A program made the position numbers and the translations under genes. A DNA stretch of 38,333 nt. It comes from an uncultured Thalassotalea sp. Its GTDB lineage: Bacteria > Pseudomonadota > Gammaproteobacteria > Enterobacterales > Alteromonadaceae. Positions 29,694 to 38,333 of this stretch are shown here, one piece after another. The stretch covers positions 1 through 38,333 of the forward strand of contig CALJHL010000065.1 of the NCBI GenBank assembly GCA_938075435.1, written 5' to 3'. Under the pieces are notes generated by a model. The model searched no databases. It had not been told where the DNA came from and saw only the letters and a list, made by a program, of their open reading frames with translations. Position 1 is the first letter of the stretch; every line of letters starts with the position of its first letter.

Positions 29694-30854
29694 TTATTTT
29701 TTGTCTTTAATTTGCCGTAAATATTCTTCTGCTTCGGCCATTGCTTCATTTTTAGTCGCTAATATATGGGCTTCAGATTCAGCGATTATAATATTTTGAG
29801 TCTTAATAAACTCTTCCTCCGCTTGTGCTAAAGCTAACTTTTTTTGTTTGCTTACTTTATCTAAATAGCGGTTCATTTTTATTTTTTGTGCGACATTTTC
29901 TTGTAAAAATTCATCAATGATCTTTATTTTTTCTAAAATGCTGGCGTTTATTATTGCTGAATGCTGCAATCTGTCCTGATCATCTACAGGGGTTGCATTG
30001 GTTACTGTAGTGGCTTGCTCATTTTCCAGATGAATAGTTGAGCTGAGTTCTTCGGCAAGCTCTAAGATAACCGACTTTACATCTTCTAGGCCGAATTTTT
30101 TAATGTCATTTAAAAATCCATAAAGCAAAATTCTATCCATTAATAAATTAATCTTTCGTGGCACTCCCAGAGTCTGACTTTCAATTAATGGGTAACAATC
30201 AGTGCTAAATATATTTACGTCGGGAATATTAACTAAACTGAGTCGGTGGCTTATATATTGAACAATTTCAGTAAGTGCCAGCGGTTTAAGGTGGCAAGAG
30301 GCAATGATACGTTGCCGAAACTGTTCCATCGCCGGGCTTTGAATTATCGCTTTTAACTCTTCTTGTCCTAATAGGAAACTTTGCAATAACGGCTTGTTAT
30401 TTATTTGAAAATTAGACAACATGCGCAGCTCTTCTACCGTATCAGCGGGTAAGTTTTGTGCTTCATCGACAATTAATAGAGCTCGTTTTTGCTGCTTGGA
30501 CAAGCTAATTAGATGTTGTTCAATAGTTTTCAATAACTGCGCTTTATTGGATACTGGTGTGGCTATTCCAAACTCATTAGCGATAACGGCAAGTAGATCT
30601 TCGGGAGAAAGCTTACTGGTGACAATTTGTATGGCTTCGACATTGGTATTTTCAATATGAGTTAGCAAATTTTGCGCTAAAGTGGTTTTTCCGGTGCCGA
30701 TTGGACCCGTGATCACAATAAATCCTTCACCTTGCTCTAAGCCATATTTTAAATAAGACAGCGCTTGCTGATGTTTGTCTGAGGCAAAGAAAAACTTTGC
30801 ATCTGGGGTTAATTGAAACGGTTTAGCGGTGATCCCATAATGCTGTTCATACAT
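29694..30854 (-). CDS. XrtA/PEP-CTERM system-associated ATPase (ExeA/GspA-like AAA)
   Basis: 386 aa; MYEQHYGITAKPFQLTPDAKFFFASDKHQQALSYLKYGLEQGEGFIVITGPIGTGKTTLAQNLL, LLIVDEAQNLP. Confidence 0.92.
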   Translation of the reverse strand: MYEQHYGITAKPFQLTPDAKFFFASDKHQQALSYLKYGLEQGEGFIVITGPIGTGKTTLAQNLLTHIENTNVEAIQIVTSKLSPEDLLAVIANEFGIATPVSNKAQLLKTIEQHLISLSKQQKRALLIVDEAQNLPADTVEELRMLSNFQINNKPLLQSFLLGQEELKAIIQSPAMEQFRQRIIASCHLKPLALTEIVQYISHRLSLVNIPDVNIFSTDCYPLIESQTLGVPRKINLLMDRILLYGFLNDIKKFGLEDVKSVILELAEELSSTIHLENEQATTVTNATPVDDQDRLQHSAIINASILEKIKIIDEFLQENVAQKIKMNRYLDKVSKQKKLALAQAEEEFIKTQNIIIAESEAHILATKNEAMAEAEEYLRQIKDKK

Positions 30855-30855
30855 A

Positions 30856-32472
30856 TTAAAATTCTTTTGCTAGTTTTACTGCAAGCCGATTTTCGGTGTA
30901 GTCGTAATAAAATCGATTCGAGCTTCTATTTAAATGTTGACCCGAAAATGTCGCAGTTAGGCTCCTGCTGAGTCGTTGCTCCCAACTAAGTTTGTAGATA
31001 CGGTAATGGTCTATTTGATCTAAGCTATCGGGATTATTTTTATTAATATGGTTTTTATTAAAGCTATAACTAAATTTTAAGTCGGTGGTTCTGGAAGTCT
31101 GACGATTTATTGAAAATTTGGCGTTCTCATAAATATCATAATCACCGATCTCAAGATTTTTGCGTTCCGATTTTCTCAGGGTTAATTTATAACTAGTTCG
31201 CTGTAAATTTAGGCTAGAAGTAACGTTTAGAGTTTTGTTGAGACTAAAATGGTCGGCTTGTTGCGGTGCATAATCAGAGCTGCTACCAATCAGGGTATAA
31301 TCACTTAAATCGACACCTTCACCGGGTGAAAATAAACAACTGCTAATATCCGTCGGCGCTGCGGTTAAACACCACAAACTTTGCGAATTTACCGGCACAA
31401 ATTCTAGACGATCGAACGCTTGTATTGATTCATTATAGTTAATGGCGGTAGTTAAGCGTTTGCTGCGATGGCGGTAAGAAAACTGATAGGCATCACCAAA
31501 AAAGCGTTGATAGTATTTAGCCAATAAGCTTGTTCTCGAGGAGGGTTGCCATTCTATCAAGGCGCTTACATAATCATCTTGCTCCTCAGCATCATCGCCC
31601 ACCGAGGATGTATCATCGTCGGCGCTGTTATAAGCCATATCAATAATTAAATGCGGGCTTGCTAACCACCTAATTCCAGCGCCAATTGACGAGGAACCTT
31701 GGATGCTACCGTCATTAATATTGCCACTGAACCCTTCGTCATAATAACGAATAAACGGATTTAGTTTAAAGTCGCTAATATAGCCAGTTTTGAGCTCTGC
31801 GGTATAAAATCGACCATCTCGATTACTATTGTCGTAATCACTGTATTGACTGTTGATATTCCAAAAAACTACTCGGGAATTACTGCCGCTGGCACTCGCA
31901 AAAGAAGCGATGTATCCATCTCTTTCGCCGACTTTATCTTCGGCTTCATCGAGTAGCAAAGTAATTGCTGAGCCAATTGTAAAACTTGATGATTGAACAT
32001 TATAAGCTAAGCCAAGTCGGTAATTGTTGTATTCGACGGTGTCGCCAGAAACAATATCGGCCAAGGCATTACGAGTATCGTTTTCACTGACATTACGTAT
32101 CGTTGCTGAAGCATTTAATGACAAACCATTTGGTAATAAATCGATACGGCCAGTTGCTGATAAGTTATGAAAGTTATCATCTAAGTCATGGTCATGGGTA
32201 TACCAAGCCTGAGTTAATTCATAGTCTAATTCTAAACTGGCACCTGCCTCTAAGTATTCTAAATTGAGACCTGGGGAAAGCATAGAAACAAAACTGTCTA
32301 TTTCATTAATGCTATTGAGTTCAACATTATCTGTAAAGGTTTCTTCAAAACTTACTCGTGGAGTAACCCGCCAATCATTAGCAAAGCTTGGTAACGAATA
32401 AAGAGCAAGTACGACGAAAACAATGGAATAATTTCGTTTAGTTTTTTCCGTACCCATATCCGTAATATCCAT
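30856..32472 (-). CDS. PEP-CTERM system-associated outer-membrane beta-barrel protein (TIGR03016-like)
   Basis: 538 aa; signal peptide then RVTPRVSFEETFTDNVELNSINEIDSFVSMLSPGLNLEYLEAGASLELDYELTQAWY; C-terminal AVKLAKEF; neighbours. Confidence 0.85.
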   Translation of the reverse strand: MDITDMGTEKTKRNYSIVFVVLALYSLPSFANDWRVTPRVSFEETFTDNVELNSINEIDSFVSMLSPGLNLEYLEAGASLELDYELTQAWYTHDHDLDDNFHNLSATGRIDLLPNGLSLNASATIRNVSENDTRNALADIVSGDTVEYNNYRLGLAYNVQSSSFTIGSAITLLLDEAEDKVGERDGYIASFASASGSNSRVVFWNINSQYSDYDNSNRDGRFYTAELKTGYISDFKLNPFIRYYDEGFSGNINDGSIQGSSSIGAGIRWLASPHLIIDMAYNSADDDTSSVGDDAEEQDDYVSALIEWQPSSRTSLLAKYYQRFFGDAYQFSYRHRSKRLTTAINYNESIQAFDRLEFVPVNSQSLWCLTAAPTDISSCLFSPGEGVDLSDYTLIGSSSDYAPQQADHFSLNKTLNVTSSLNLQRTSYKLTLRKSERKNLEIGDYDIYENAKFSINRQTSRTTDLKFSYSFNKNHINKNNPDSLDQIDHYRIYKLSWEQRLSRSLTATFSGQHLNRSSNRFYYDYTENRLAVKLAKEF

Positions 32473-33379
32473 AAAGTTCCTTTTGAGAATGAATGGCTTT
32501 ATTTAAAATTAGCCCTTTAGCTAATTCATCATGCAATAATGCATTAGCCTGATATACATCGTTTAGAGAGGTTTTGTTTTCTTCGACGGCAATTAATGCC
32601 TGGCCCATAAGCCTAGCTAAAACTGGGGTTTCTGTTACGCCTAATAACGGCGGAGAATCGAAAATAACTATCCGGTCTGGGTATCTGGTTGATAACTCGC
32701 TTGCTAATATCGCCATTCGTTCGCTGGCTAATAATTCATTCGATAAATGATGCGGGCTACCGGCAGGTATGATTTTTAAATTATCAATATTGGTATGGTA
32801 AATAATGTCGCTGACACTTTTATTTTTACTCAACAAATATTCAATTAATCCTGAGCGTTGCTTTGCCCCAAATTCGCGCAATATACTTGGTTTTAATACG
32901 TCGCTATCAACCAACAGCACGGTTTTATCTTGTTCTAAAGCAATACTTAGGGCCAAATTAATAGCAATGTAAGTTTTACCCTCATCAGGCCTAGCGCTGG
33001 TGATCATAATTAAATTTGGATGAGTTAGGGTAGATGCTACCGCGCCAAAAGCATTATTAAGCAGTTTTCTTTTAACTTGTCGAAACTCTTCTTTTAATAT
33101 TCGGTTATCTTCGATATTTTCGGGGACGATATAATCGTTTTGAGCCAGTTTTTTTAAATCTAAATTGATAACGTTAGCTTCGCCTTTGGGGTGCTCAACT
33201 TTTGAAATAACGGCGGCTTTTTCAGGAGCACTAGCTAATATATCACCCGGATCAGTCATAGGTTCACTTGGTTCTGGCTTAACGGCTATTTCAATAGCTG
33301 ATTTTGGTTTTTCAGTGGCCTGCTGCTCAGATTGTTTACTCGCTTGATTTTTGGCTAGCGCTTGTTCAATGGTAGACAT
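32438..33379 (-). CDS. XrtA-associated BY-type tyrosine-protein kinase / CpsD-like autokinase
   Basis: 313 aa; ITSARPDEGKTYIAINLALSIALEQDKTVLLVDSDVLKPS Walker motifs; Tyr-rich tail KELYGYYGYGYGKN. Confidence 0.92.
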   Translation of the reverse strand: MSTIEQALAKNQASKQSEQQATEKPKSAIEIAVKPEPSEPMTDPGDILASAPEKAAVISKVEHPKGEANVINLDLKKLAQNDYIVPENIEDNRILKEEFRQVKRKLLNNAFGAVASTLTHPNLIMITSARPDEGKTYIAINLALSIALEQDKTVLLVDSDVLKPSILREFGAKQRSGLIEYLLSKNKSVSDIIYHTNIDNLKIIPAGSPHHLSNELLASERMAILASELSTRYPDRIVIFDSPPLLGVTETPVLARLMGQALIAVEENKTSLNDVYQANALLHDELAKGLILNKAIHSQKELYGYYGYGYGKN

Positions 33380-33381
33380 AA

Positions 33382-34968
33382 TTAAAAGATCCTTCTTAAC
33401 TGCGGCTGAAGAACGTCAGGGGCTAAAAAATAGCCGATAAAAGCTATGAAGATAAGTAAAATAACCATATTCGAGAGATAAAATAGTCGAGTTTTATTCT
33501 TGTAGCTGGCTCTAAGGTGCAAATTATCTGATGCCGCAATAACACCAAATATTGGTAAACCAATTGCTCTATGTAGTTGTGTTGCAGAAATTACTACTGG
33601 GTTGATTTTGATCATTAAAATGGCTGAACTTACCCCAACCGCAATGCCAATAATGAGCACTGCCAATGATAACAATAGCCGGTAAGGACCCGATGGCTCA
33701 GCTGGCGAACGTGGCGGGTCAATTACCCGAAATTGAATTTTATCTGATGTTGCATCTGCTTGTTTGGCTAGCAATGCCGTTTCACTTCTTCCTAGCAACT
33801 GTTCATATTTGGCTTTGGTAATTTCATAACCACGATTTAATGCCACCATCTCAGCTTCAATTTCAGGCAGTACATGTATTTTGGCATTAAGTTCATTTAC
33901 TTGATTTTGATAATCGATACTTCTTACTTTTAATGAAGCAACTTCACTCTCCAGCTGATTCATTTGTATTTTCATTGCTTGGTAGACCGGGTTTTTAATC
34001 GCCGAATCACTTTCTGCACCAGCAACACCATTATTACTGTAATAATTCTCTATTTCGGTTCTTCTTAAATCTTTTAATTCACTAATCCTGCGGGTCAACT
34101 CCCTGACGTCGGGGTGGTTTTCGGTATAGCTGATTTTTAAATTATCGAGATTGGTTTGCAGGTTAACTATGCTTTCATCATAGGTTGTCGCAATGCTGTT
34201 TTGCTCAATAACATTGTCTGAAATTCTATTATTCGGACTATTTTCTTTGGCCAGTTGGGCTTTTGCCGATATTAACCGGGTTTGGGTTTCCAGTAATTGT
34301 AATTTAGTGGCTTTTAATAAGCGTTTAACGTTATCCAGAGCAGCATAGAAGCCGTTTGAGTCGCTGGGCATAATACCACTATATTTTTGTTTAAATTCGG
34401 TGAGTCGTCTTTCTGCTTCAATCAGGCGTAATTCATAATCACTAATTTGTTGCTTTAAAAATTGCTGGGCGGTGTCGGTGTCACTTCGCGTTTCACCTAA
34501 GGTGTTTTCAATAAAAACAGTCAAGGCTGCTTGCACTATATTTTTTGCTAATTGTGGGCTTTCTTCTTCAATCGACAAGGTATAAATATTTTCTCGGCCA
34601 GCACTATCTATCTTAATGTTTTTTTTAAGTGCTTCAATAATAGCATCAAATTCTTCATTATCTTGGGCTTTTAAATCTAGGTCGGTCATCCGCGCAATAC
34701 GCTCAAGGTTAGGCCGACTTAATAAAGTTTTGACCATTAACCTAATTTGCATATTGGCATCGGTTTCTACCATTATGCCTTTCATTAAAGGCCTAAGGAG
34801 TGATTGAGTATCAACATATACCCGAGCAGATGCTTGGTATTGATCAGGTAGGCTAGATACGCCTAGCCAACCTAACGGGCAAATTAACCAGGTGGAAATA
34901 ATTATGTAGTGTTTCTTACTCCAAACACCTAGTAACGTTTCCTTAATTTTCTCTATTTGTTCATGCAT
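33382..34968 (-). CDS. XrtA-system polysaccharide chain length determinant protein (Wzz/GumC-like)
   Basis: 528 aa; Wzz N-terminus (DQYQASARVYVDTQSLLRPLMKGIMVETD), coiled coils, C-terminal TM. Confidence 0.92.
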   Translation of the reverse strand: MHEQIEKIKETLLGVWSKKHYIIISTWLICPLGWLGVSSLPDQYQASARVYVDTQSLLRPLMKGIMVETDANMQIRLMVKTLLSRPNLERIARMTDLDLKAQDNEEFDAIIEALKKNIKIDSAGRENIYTLSIEEESPQLAKNIVQAALTVFIENTLGETRSDTDTAQQFLKQQISDYELRLIEAERRLTEFKQKYSGIMPSDSNGFYAALDNVKRLLKATKLQLLETQTRLISAKAQLAKENSPNNRISDNVIEQNSIATTYDESIVNLQTNLDNLKISYTENHPDVRELTRRISELKDLRRTEIENYYSNNGVAGAESDSAIKNPVYQAMKIQMNQLESEVASLKVRSIDYQNQVNELNAKIHVLPEIEAEMVALNRGYEITKAKYEQLLGRSETALLAKQADATSDKIQFRVIDPPRSPAEPSGPYRLLLSLAVLIIGIAVGVSSAILMIKINPVVISATQLHRAIGLPIFGVIAASDNLHLRASYKNKTRLFYLSNMVILLIFIAFIGYFLAPDVLQPQLRRIF

Positions 34969-34997
34969 GATAGGGATTCTTTATAAGTATTTTTAGT

Positions 34998-35636
34998 TTA
35001 AAACCATGCTTCAGGGATGACAATAATATCGCCAGGCAAGACATCAACATTACCTTTGATATCACCATATTTAACTAAATCTTCAATCAATAGTTGATAT
35101 TGTTTCTGTTGACCGTTTTCAATTCTAACCAGAATGGCATCGTTACCATCGGCATACTCAGTTAAGCCGCCAACCGCAATCATCACATCCAGTAAAGTCA
35201 TATTTTGTCGATAGCTAACCGCTTTCGGTTGGGCAGCCTCTCCAATTATTCTGATTTGTTCATGATAAGGGCCAACAAAACCATTTACCGTAACGGTGAC
35301 AATAGGCTCTCTTAAATAGGTAGCCAACCGCTCTTCAATGCTTCGAGCTAACTGGGTGGGCGTTATTCCTGAGGCGGGAATATCTTCCACTAAAGAGGTG
35401 GTTATTTTTCCGTCTGGACGAACAATAAAACTGCCAGATACCTCTGGATTACGCCAAACAAATATATTTAAGGTATCACCAGGGCCGATTAAATAATTGT
35501 AGTTGGCAGCACTGTCGGTTTTCGCTGGGTGTAGGGTTGCAGTTGGTAAGGTTGGGCTAGAGCTACAGCTTGCTAAAAAAGTAAGAGCAGTCACTAGGAC
35601 CAATGCTGATTTAAGAGACAAAAATCCTTTCGTCAT
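34998..35636 (-). CDS. XrtA-system polysaccharide export lipoprotein (Wza-like, SLBB)
   Basis: 212 aa; LASCSSSP lipobox; YLIGPGDTLNIFVWRNPEVSGSFIVRPDGKITTSLVEDIPASGITPTQLA. Confidence 0.93.
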   Translation of the reverse strand: MTKGFLSLKSALVLVTALTFLASCSSSPTLPTATLHPAKTDSAANYNYLIGPGDTLNIFVWRNPEVSGSFIVRPDGKITTSLVEDIPASGITPTQLARSIEERLATYLREPIVTVTVNGFVGPYHEQIRIIGEAAQPKAVSYRQNMTLLDVMIAVGGLTEYADGNDAILVRIENGQQKQYQLLIEDLVKYGDIKGNVDVLPGDIIVIPEAWF

Positions 35637-35813
35637 AACTAACGCCTTTTGTTTATTAAATTATTATTACTAAATTAGAGATTAGTCGATAAGCAAAAAA
35701 ATGCATAAATTTTACACAAAAATCTTTTTATCTAGTTGATTGGTCTATTATTAAATTCAAACCCTCAATGACTGTTAATTTTTCTTAGTCTGTTTTTGAT
35801 AAGGTAATGAAGT

Positions 35814-37196
35814 TTGAATAATAATAATCAAAATTACTCATCGTTAATGTTAAAGCTTTTATTATTATGCGATGCCGTGCTATTTTTTAGCGCATTTTAT
35901 GTCGCTAGCACCGAGACTTTGCAACAAACAACTGGCTTTAATTTTATTATTAATGGTTTGTTTTTTGCTTTTGTAATGCAGCTGAGCTGTTTAGGCTTAG
36001 GCCTGTATAAATCGAAATTGCGAGAAAAAATAAGTGGTGTTTTTAGACGATTAATGTTGGTTTGTGGTATCAGCTATATTTTTCTAGCCATGCTTGAACA
36101 ATTTACAAGTAATCCGAGTTTAAACAATGACTTTCTGATCAAAGCTTGTATTTTGGCGTTTGTGTTTAGCGCGGGATTTCGTTTCTTACTTTATAAATTT
36201 AATATTCTAGGTTTTGCTAAGCGCAATGTGTTGGTACTTGGGGCGGGCCAGCGAGCATTAATTATTGATACCCGGATGCGGCGCGAAGTTGATCGACAAG
36301 GTTTTAATTTGCTCGGTTTTATTCTCATGGATGGTGATTTGCCTGCCGATATAGAACCAAGTCACATTATCGATTTGAAAACCCAGTTAATAGATTATGT
36401 AGTTAAAAATCAAGTGCATGAAATTGTGGTTGCCACTGATGAAAGGCGCACCAACTTACCCGTTGATGAGCTGTTTGCGTGTAAATTAAGAGGGGTTGTC
36501 GTTTCTGAAATATTAGATTTTATTGAAAATGAAACCGGTCAAATTGCGGTAAATTTAATTTATCCGAGTTGGATTATTTATTCAAAAGGATTTCATTCGA
36601 GCAATGATTTAAGGAATACTTTTGATTGGGGACTTAATGCGAGTTTAGCCGTATTTCTGTTTATACTTAGTTGGCCATTTATGCTTTTAGCGATTTTGGC
36701 GATTAAAATGGAAGATGGTTTTAATGCCCCGGTGCTTTATTGGCAAGAGCGAGTTGGCTTAAATGGTAAAATTTTTCGTATCGTTAAATTTCGCTCTATG
36801 ACCGTGGATGCCGAACAAAATGGAGCCCAGTGGGCAAAACCGCAAGATAGCAGAGTAACTTGGGTAGGTCGTTTTATTCGTAAATACCGTATTGATGAGC
36901 TCCCGCAAATTTATAACGTATTTACTGGTGATATGGGCTTTGTTGGGCCAAGACCTGAGCGCCCAGAGTTTGTTGAAAAATTGAAGGGAATTATCCCTTA
37001 TTACAGTGAAAGACATAACGTTAAATCGGGCTTAACGGGCTGGGCGCAACTTAAATACCCTTATGGCGCAACCCAAGAAGATTCTCTTGAAAAACTAAAG
37101 TTTGATCTCTATTACATTAAACATCGCAGTATCTTATTGGATTTATTGATATTAATACAAACCGCAGAGGTGGTGTTATTTGGTAAAGGCAGGTAA
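35814..37196 (+). CDS. XrtA-system sugar transferase (polyprenyl glycosylphosphotransferase), TTG start
   Basis: 460 aa; KMEDGFNAPVLYWQERVGLNGKIFRIVKFRSMTVDAEQNGAQWA, GPRPERPEFVEKL; start codon TTG at 35814. Confidence 0.93.
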   Translation: MNNNNQNYSSLMLKLLLLCDAVLFFSAFYVASTETLQQTTGFNFIINGLFFAFVMQLSCLGLGLYKSKLREKISGVFRRLMLVCGISYIFLAMLEQFTSNPSLNNDFLIKACILAFVFSAGFRFLLYKFNILGFAKRNVLVLGAGQRALIIDTRMRREVDRQGFNLLGFILMDGDLPADIEPSHIIDLKTQLIDYVVKNQVHEIVVATDERRTNLPVDELFACKLRGVVVSEILDFIENETGQIAVNLIYPSWIIYSKGFHSSNDLRNTFDWGLNASLAVFLFILSWPFMLLAILAIKMEDGFNAPVLYWQERVGLNGKIFRIVKFRSMTVDAEQNGAQWAKPQDSRVTWVGRFIRKYRIDELPQIYNVFTGDMGFVGPRPERPEFVEKLKGIIPYYSERHNVKSGLTGWAQLKYPYGATQEDSLEKLKFDLYYIKHRSILLDLLILIQTAEVVLFGKGR

Positions 37197-37204
37197 ATAT
37201 TATT

Positions 37205-38092
37205 TTGTCTAACCAGCCTGTCAGAAAATCTATTCTTACTGTCGATGTTGAAGATTATTTTCAAGTATCAGCCTTTGAAAATATTATCGAACATCGGCAA
37301 TGGGATAATCTTGAGCATCGAGTAGAGGCCAATACCCAGCGAATATTAGATTTGTTTGCTAACCATAACGCTACTGCTACTTTCTTTGTTTTAGGTTGGG
37401 TCGCAGAGCGTTATCCGGCGCTTATTAAGCGCATTGTTGATGACGGCCATGAATTGGCAAGCCATGGCTATGGTCATCAACGACTGACTAATTTAACACC
37501 GGCCCAAGTGTTGGAAGATATCAAAAAAAGCAAAGATATCTTGGAGGACCTTGCGGGTAAGGAAGTCGTTGGCTACCGAGCTCCCAGTTTTTCAATTAAT
37601 AAATCTAATCTTTGGGTATATCAAATATTAAAGGATTTGGGCTTTAAATATAGCTCAAGTACCTACCCCATCCATCATGATTTATATGGTGAGCCAGATT
37701 GGCCACGGCATGCCTACACAACCGATGCCGGCATCTTAGAAATTCCCTTATCGACTTTAAAGTTAGCCAATAAAAATTTCCCTATCGCTGGTGGTGGTTA
37801 TTATCGCTTACTGCCTTATTGGCTAAATAAGCGAGCGATTAAACGCTTTATGGACACAGAAAGTGCCCCTTATATGTTTTATTTTCATCCCTGGGAAATC
37901 GACGTAGAACAGCCAAGAATAAAGGGCGCTGCAATTAAGTCTATTGTTCGTCATTACACCAATTTAAACCACATGGAAGCGAAAATTGTTAAGTTATTAA
38001 CAACTAATCAGTGGCAAAGTATCCGACAAAGTTATCAACAGCAGTGGCTAAATACCGATGATTGCAGCCCTAAAGGTCACAACAGTGTCTGA
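37205..38092 (+). CDS. XrtA-system polysaccharide deacetylase (DUF3473), TTG start
   Basis: 295 aa; ILTVDVEDYFQVSAFENIIEHRQWDNLEHRVEANTQRILDLFANHNATATFFVLGWVAERYP, YFHPWEIDVEQPRI. Confidence 0.94.
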   Translation: MSNQPVRKSILTVDVEDYFQVSAFENIIEHRQWDNLEHRVEANTQRILDLFANHNATATFFVLGWVAERYPALIKRIVDDGHELASHGYGHQRLTNLTPAQVLEDIKKSKDILEDLAGKEVVGYRAPSFSINKSNLWVYQILKDLGFKYSSSTYPIHHDLYGEPDWPRHAYTTDAGILEIPLSTLKLANKNFPIAGGGYYRLLPYWLNKRAIKRFMDTESAPYMFYFHPWEIDVEQPRIKGAAIKSIVRHYTNLNHMEAKIVKLLTTNQWQSIRQSYQQQWLNTDDCSPKGHNSV

Positions 38093-38333
38093 TTTTTTGT
38101 TAAAAACTAAAGCCATTATTAAGGGCAATTCACTGCTGCTGTTATTGGTGACTTTAACCATTATGTTGTGGTTGTTAAGTTTTTCTAGCGGTTTGCAATC
38201 GGCTGCATCGGTGTGGTGGGGCTCAGAGATATTTCATCACTGTGCTTTTGTTGTGCCCATTAGTATTTGGCTAATTTATGACAAAAGAAATCAGTTATTA
38301 ACCAGCAAAGCCAAGCCAAATTATCTGGCGTTA
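38085..38333 (+). CDS. xrtA: Exosortase A (XrtA), N-terminal part, truncated by the window edge
   Basis: GTG start overlapping the deacetylase stop by 8 bp; VSDFLLKTKAIIKGNSLLLLLVTLTIMLWLL...SAASVWWGSEIFHHCAFVVPISIWLIYDKRNQL; position in locus. Confidence 0.8.
   Translation, partial: MSDFLLKTKAIIKGNSLLLLLVTLTIMLWLLSFSSGLQSAASVWWGSEIFHHCAFVVPISIWLIYDKRNQLLTSKAKPNYLAL

Noticed and set aside
35637-35813. Sigma-54 promoter for the divergent EPS operons
   Set aside because: Looked for a TGGCAC-N5-TTGC-like site on both strands and did not see a convincing one

Overview
38.3 kb chromosomal window from an AT-rich marine-type gammaproteobacterium (Alteromonadales/Colwellia-like, judged only from gene content and protein style). 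Left part (0.4-15.6 kb) is mostly conserved housekeeping: glmS with a DeoR-type regulator, hutG-hutF, ccoG, srkA-dsbA, a TetR/ene-reductase divergent pair, a possible tandem-OB SSB-like / thermonuclease / VTT-membrane cluster, and an SSS-family symporter. The middle (15.8-25.9 kb) is unusual because it contains four damaged genes: a DUF4153 gene with an in-frame amber codon, an outer-membrane beta-barrel remnant, an mlaC-like gene with an in-frame ochre codon, and an alpha/beta hydrolase that is frameshifted and 5'-truncated. It also holds a 993-aa lipoprotein combining a Pro/Thr repeat linker, CBM6-like, COG4315-like and di-haem oxidoreductase domains. The right part (26.2-38.3 kb) is an XrtA/PEP-CTERM (exosortase A) exopolysaccharide locus: PrsK/PrsR, ATPase, outer-membrane protein, tyrosine kinase, chain-length determinant, export protein, sugar transferase, deacetylase, and the 5' end of exosortase A, cut by the window edge. 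I do not see a clearly new system. The best leads are the multidomain di-haem lipoprotein, the cluster of damaged genes, the triple TetR-type operator, the tandem-OB SSB-like gene next to a nuclease, and the nested duplication at the srkA 3' end. No database searches were run; family names come from recognising the translated sequences.
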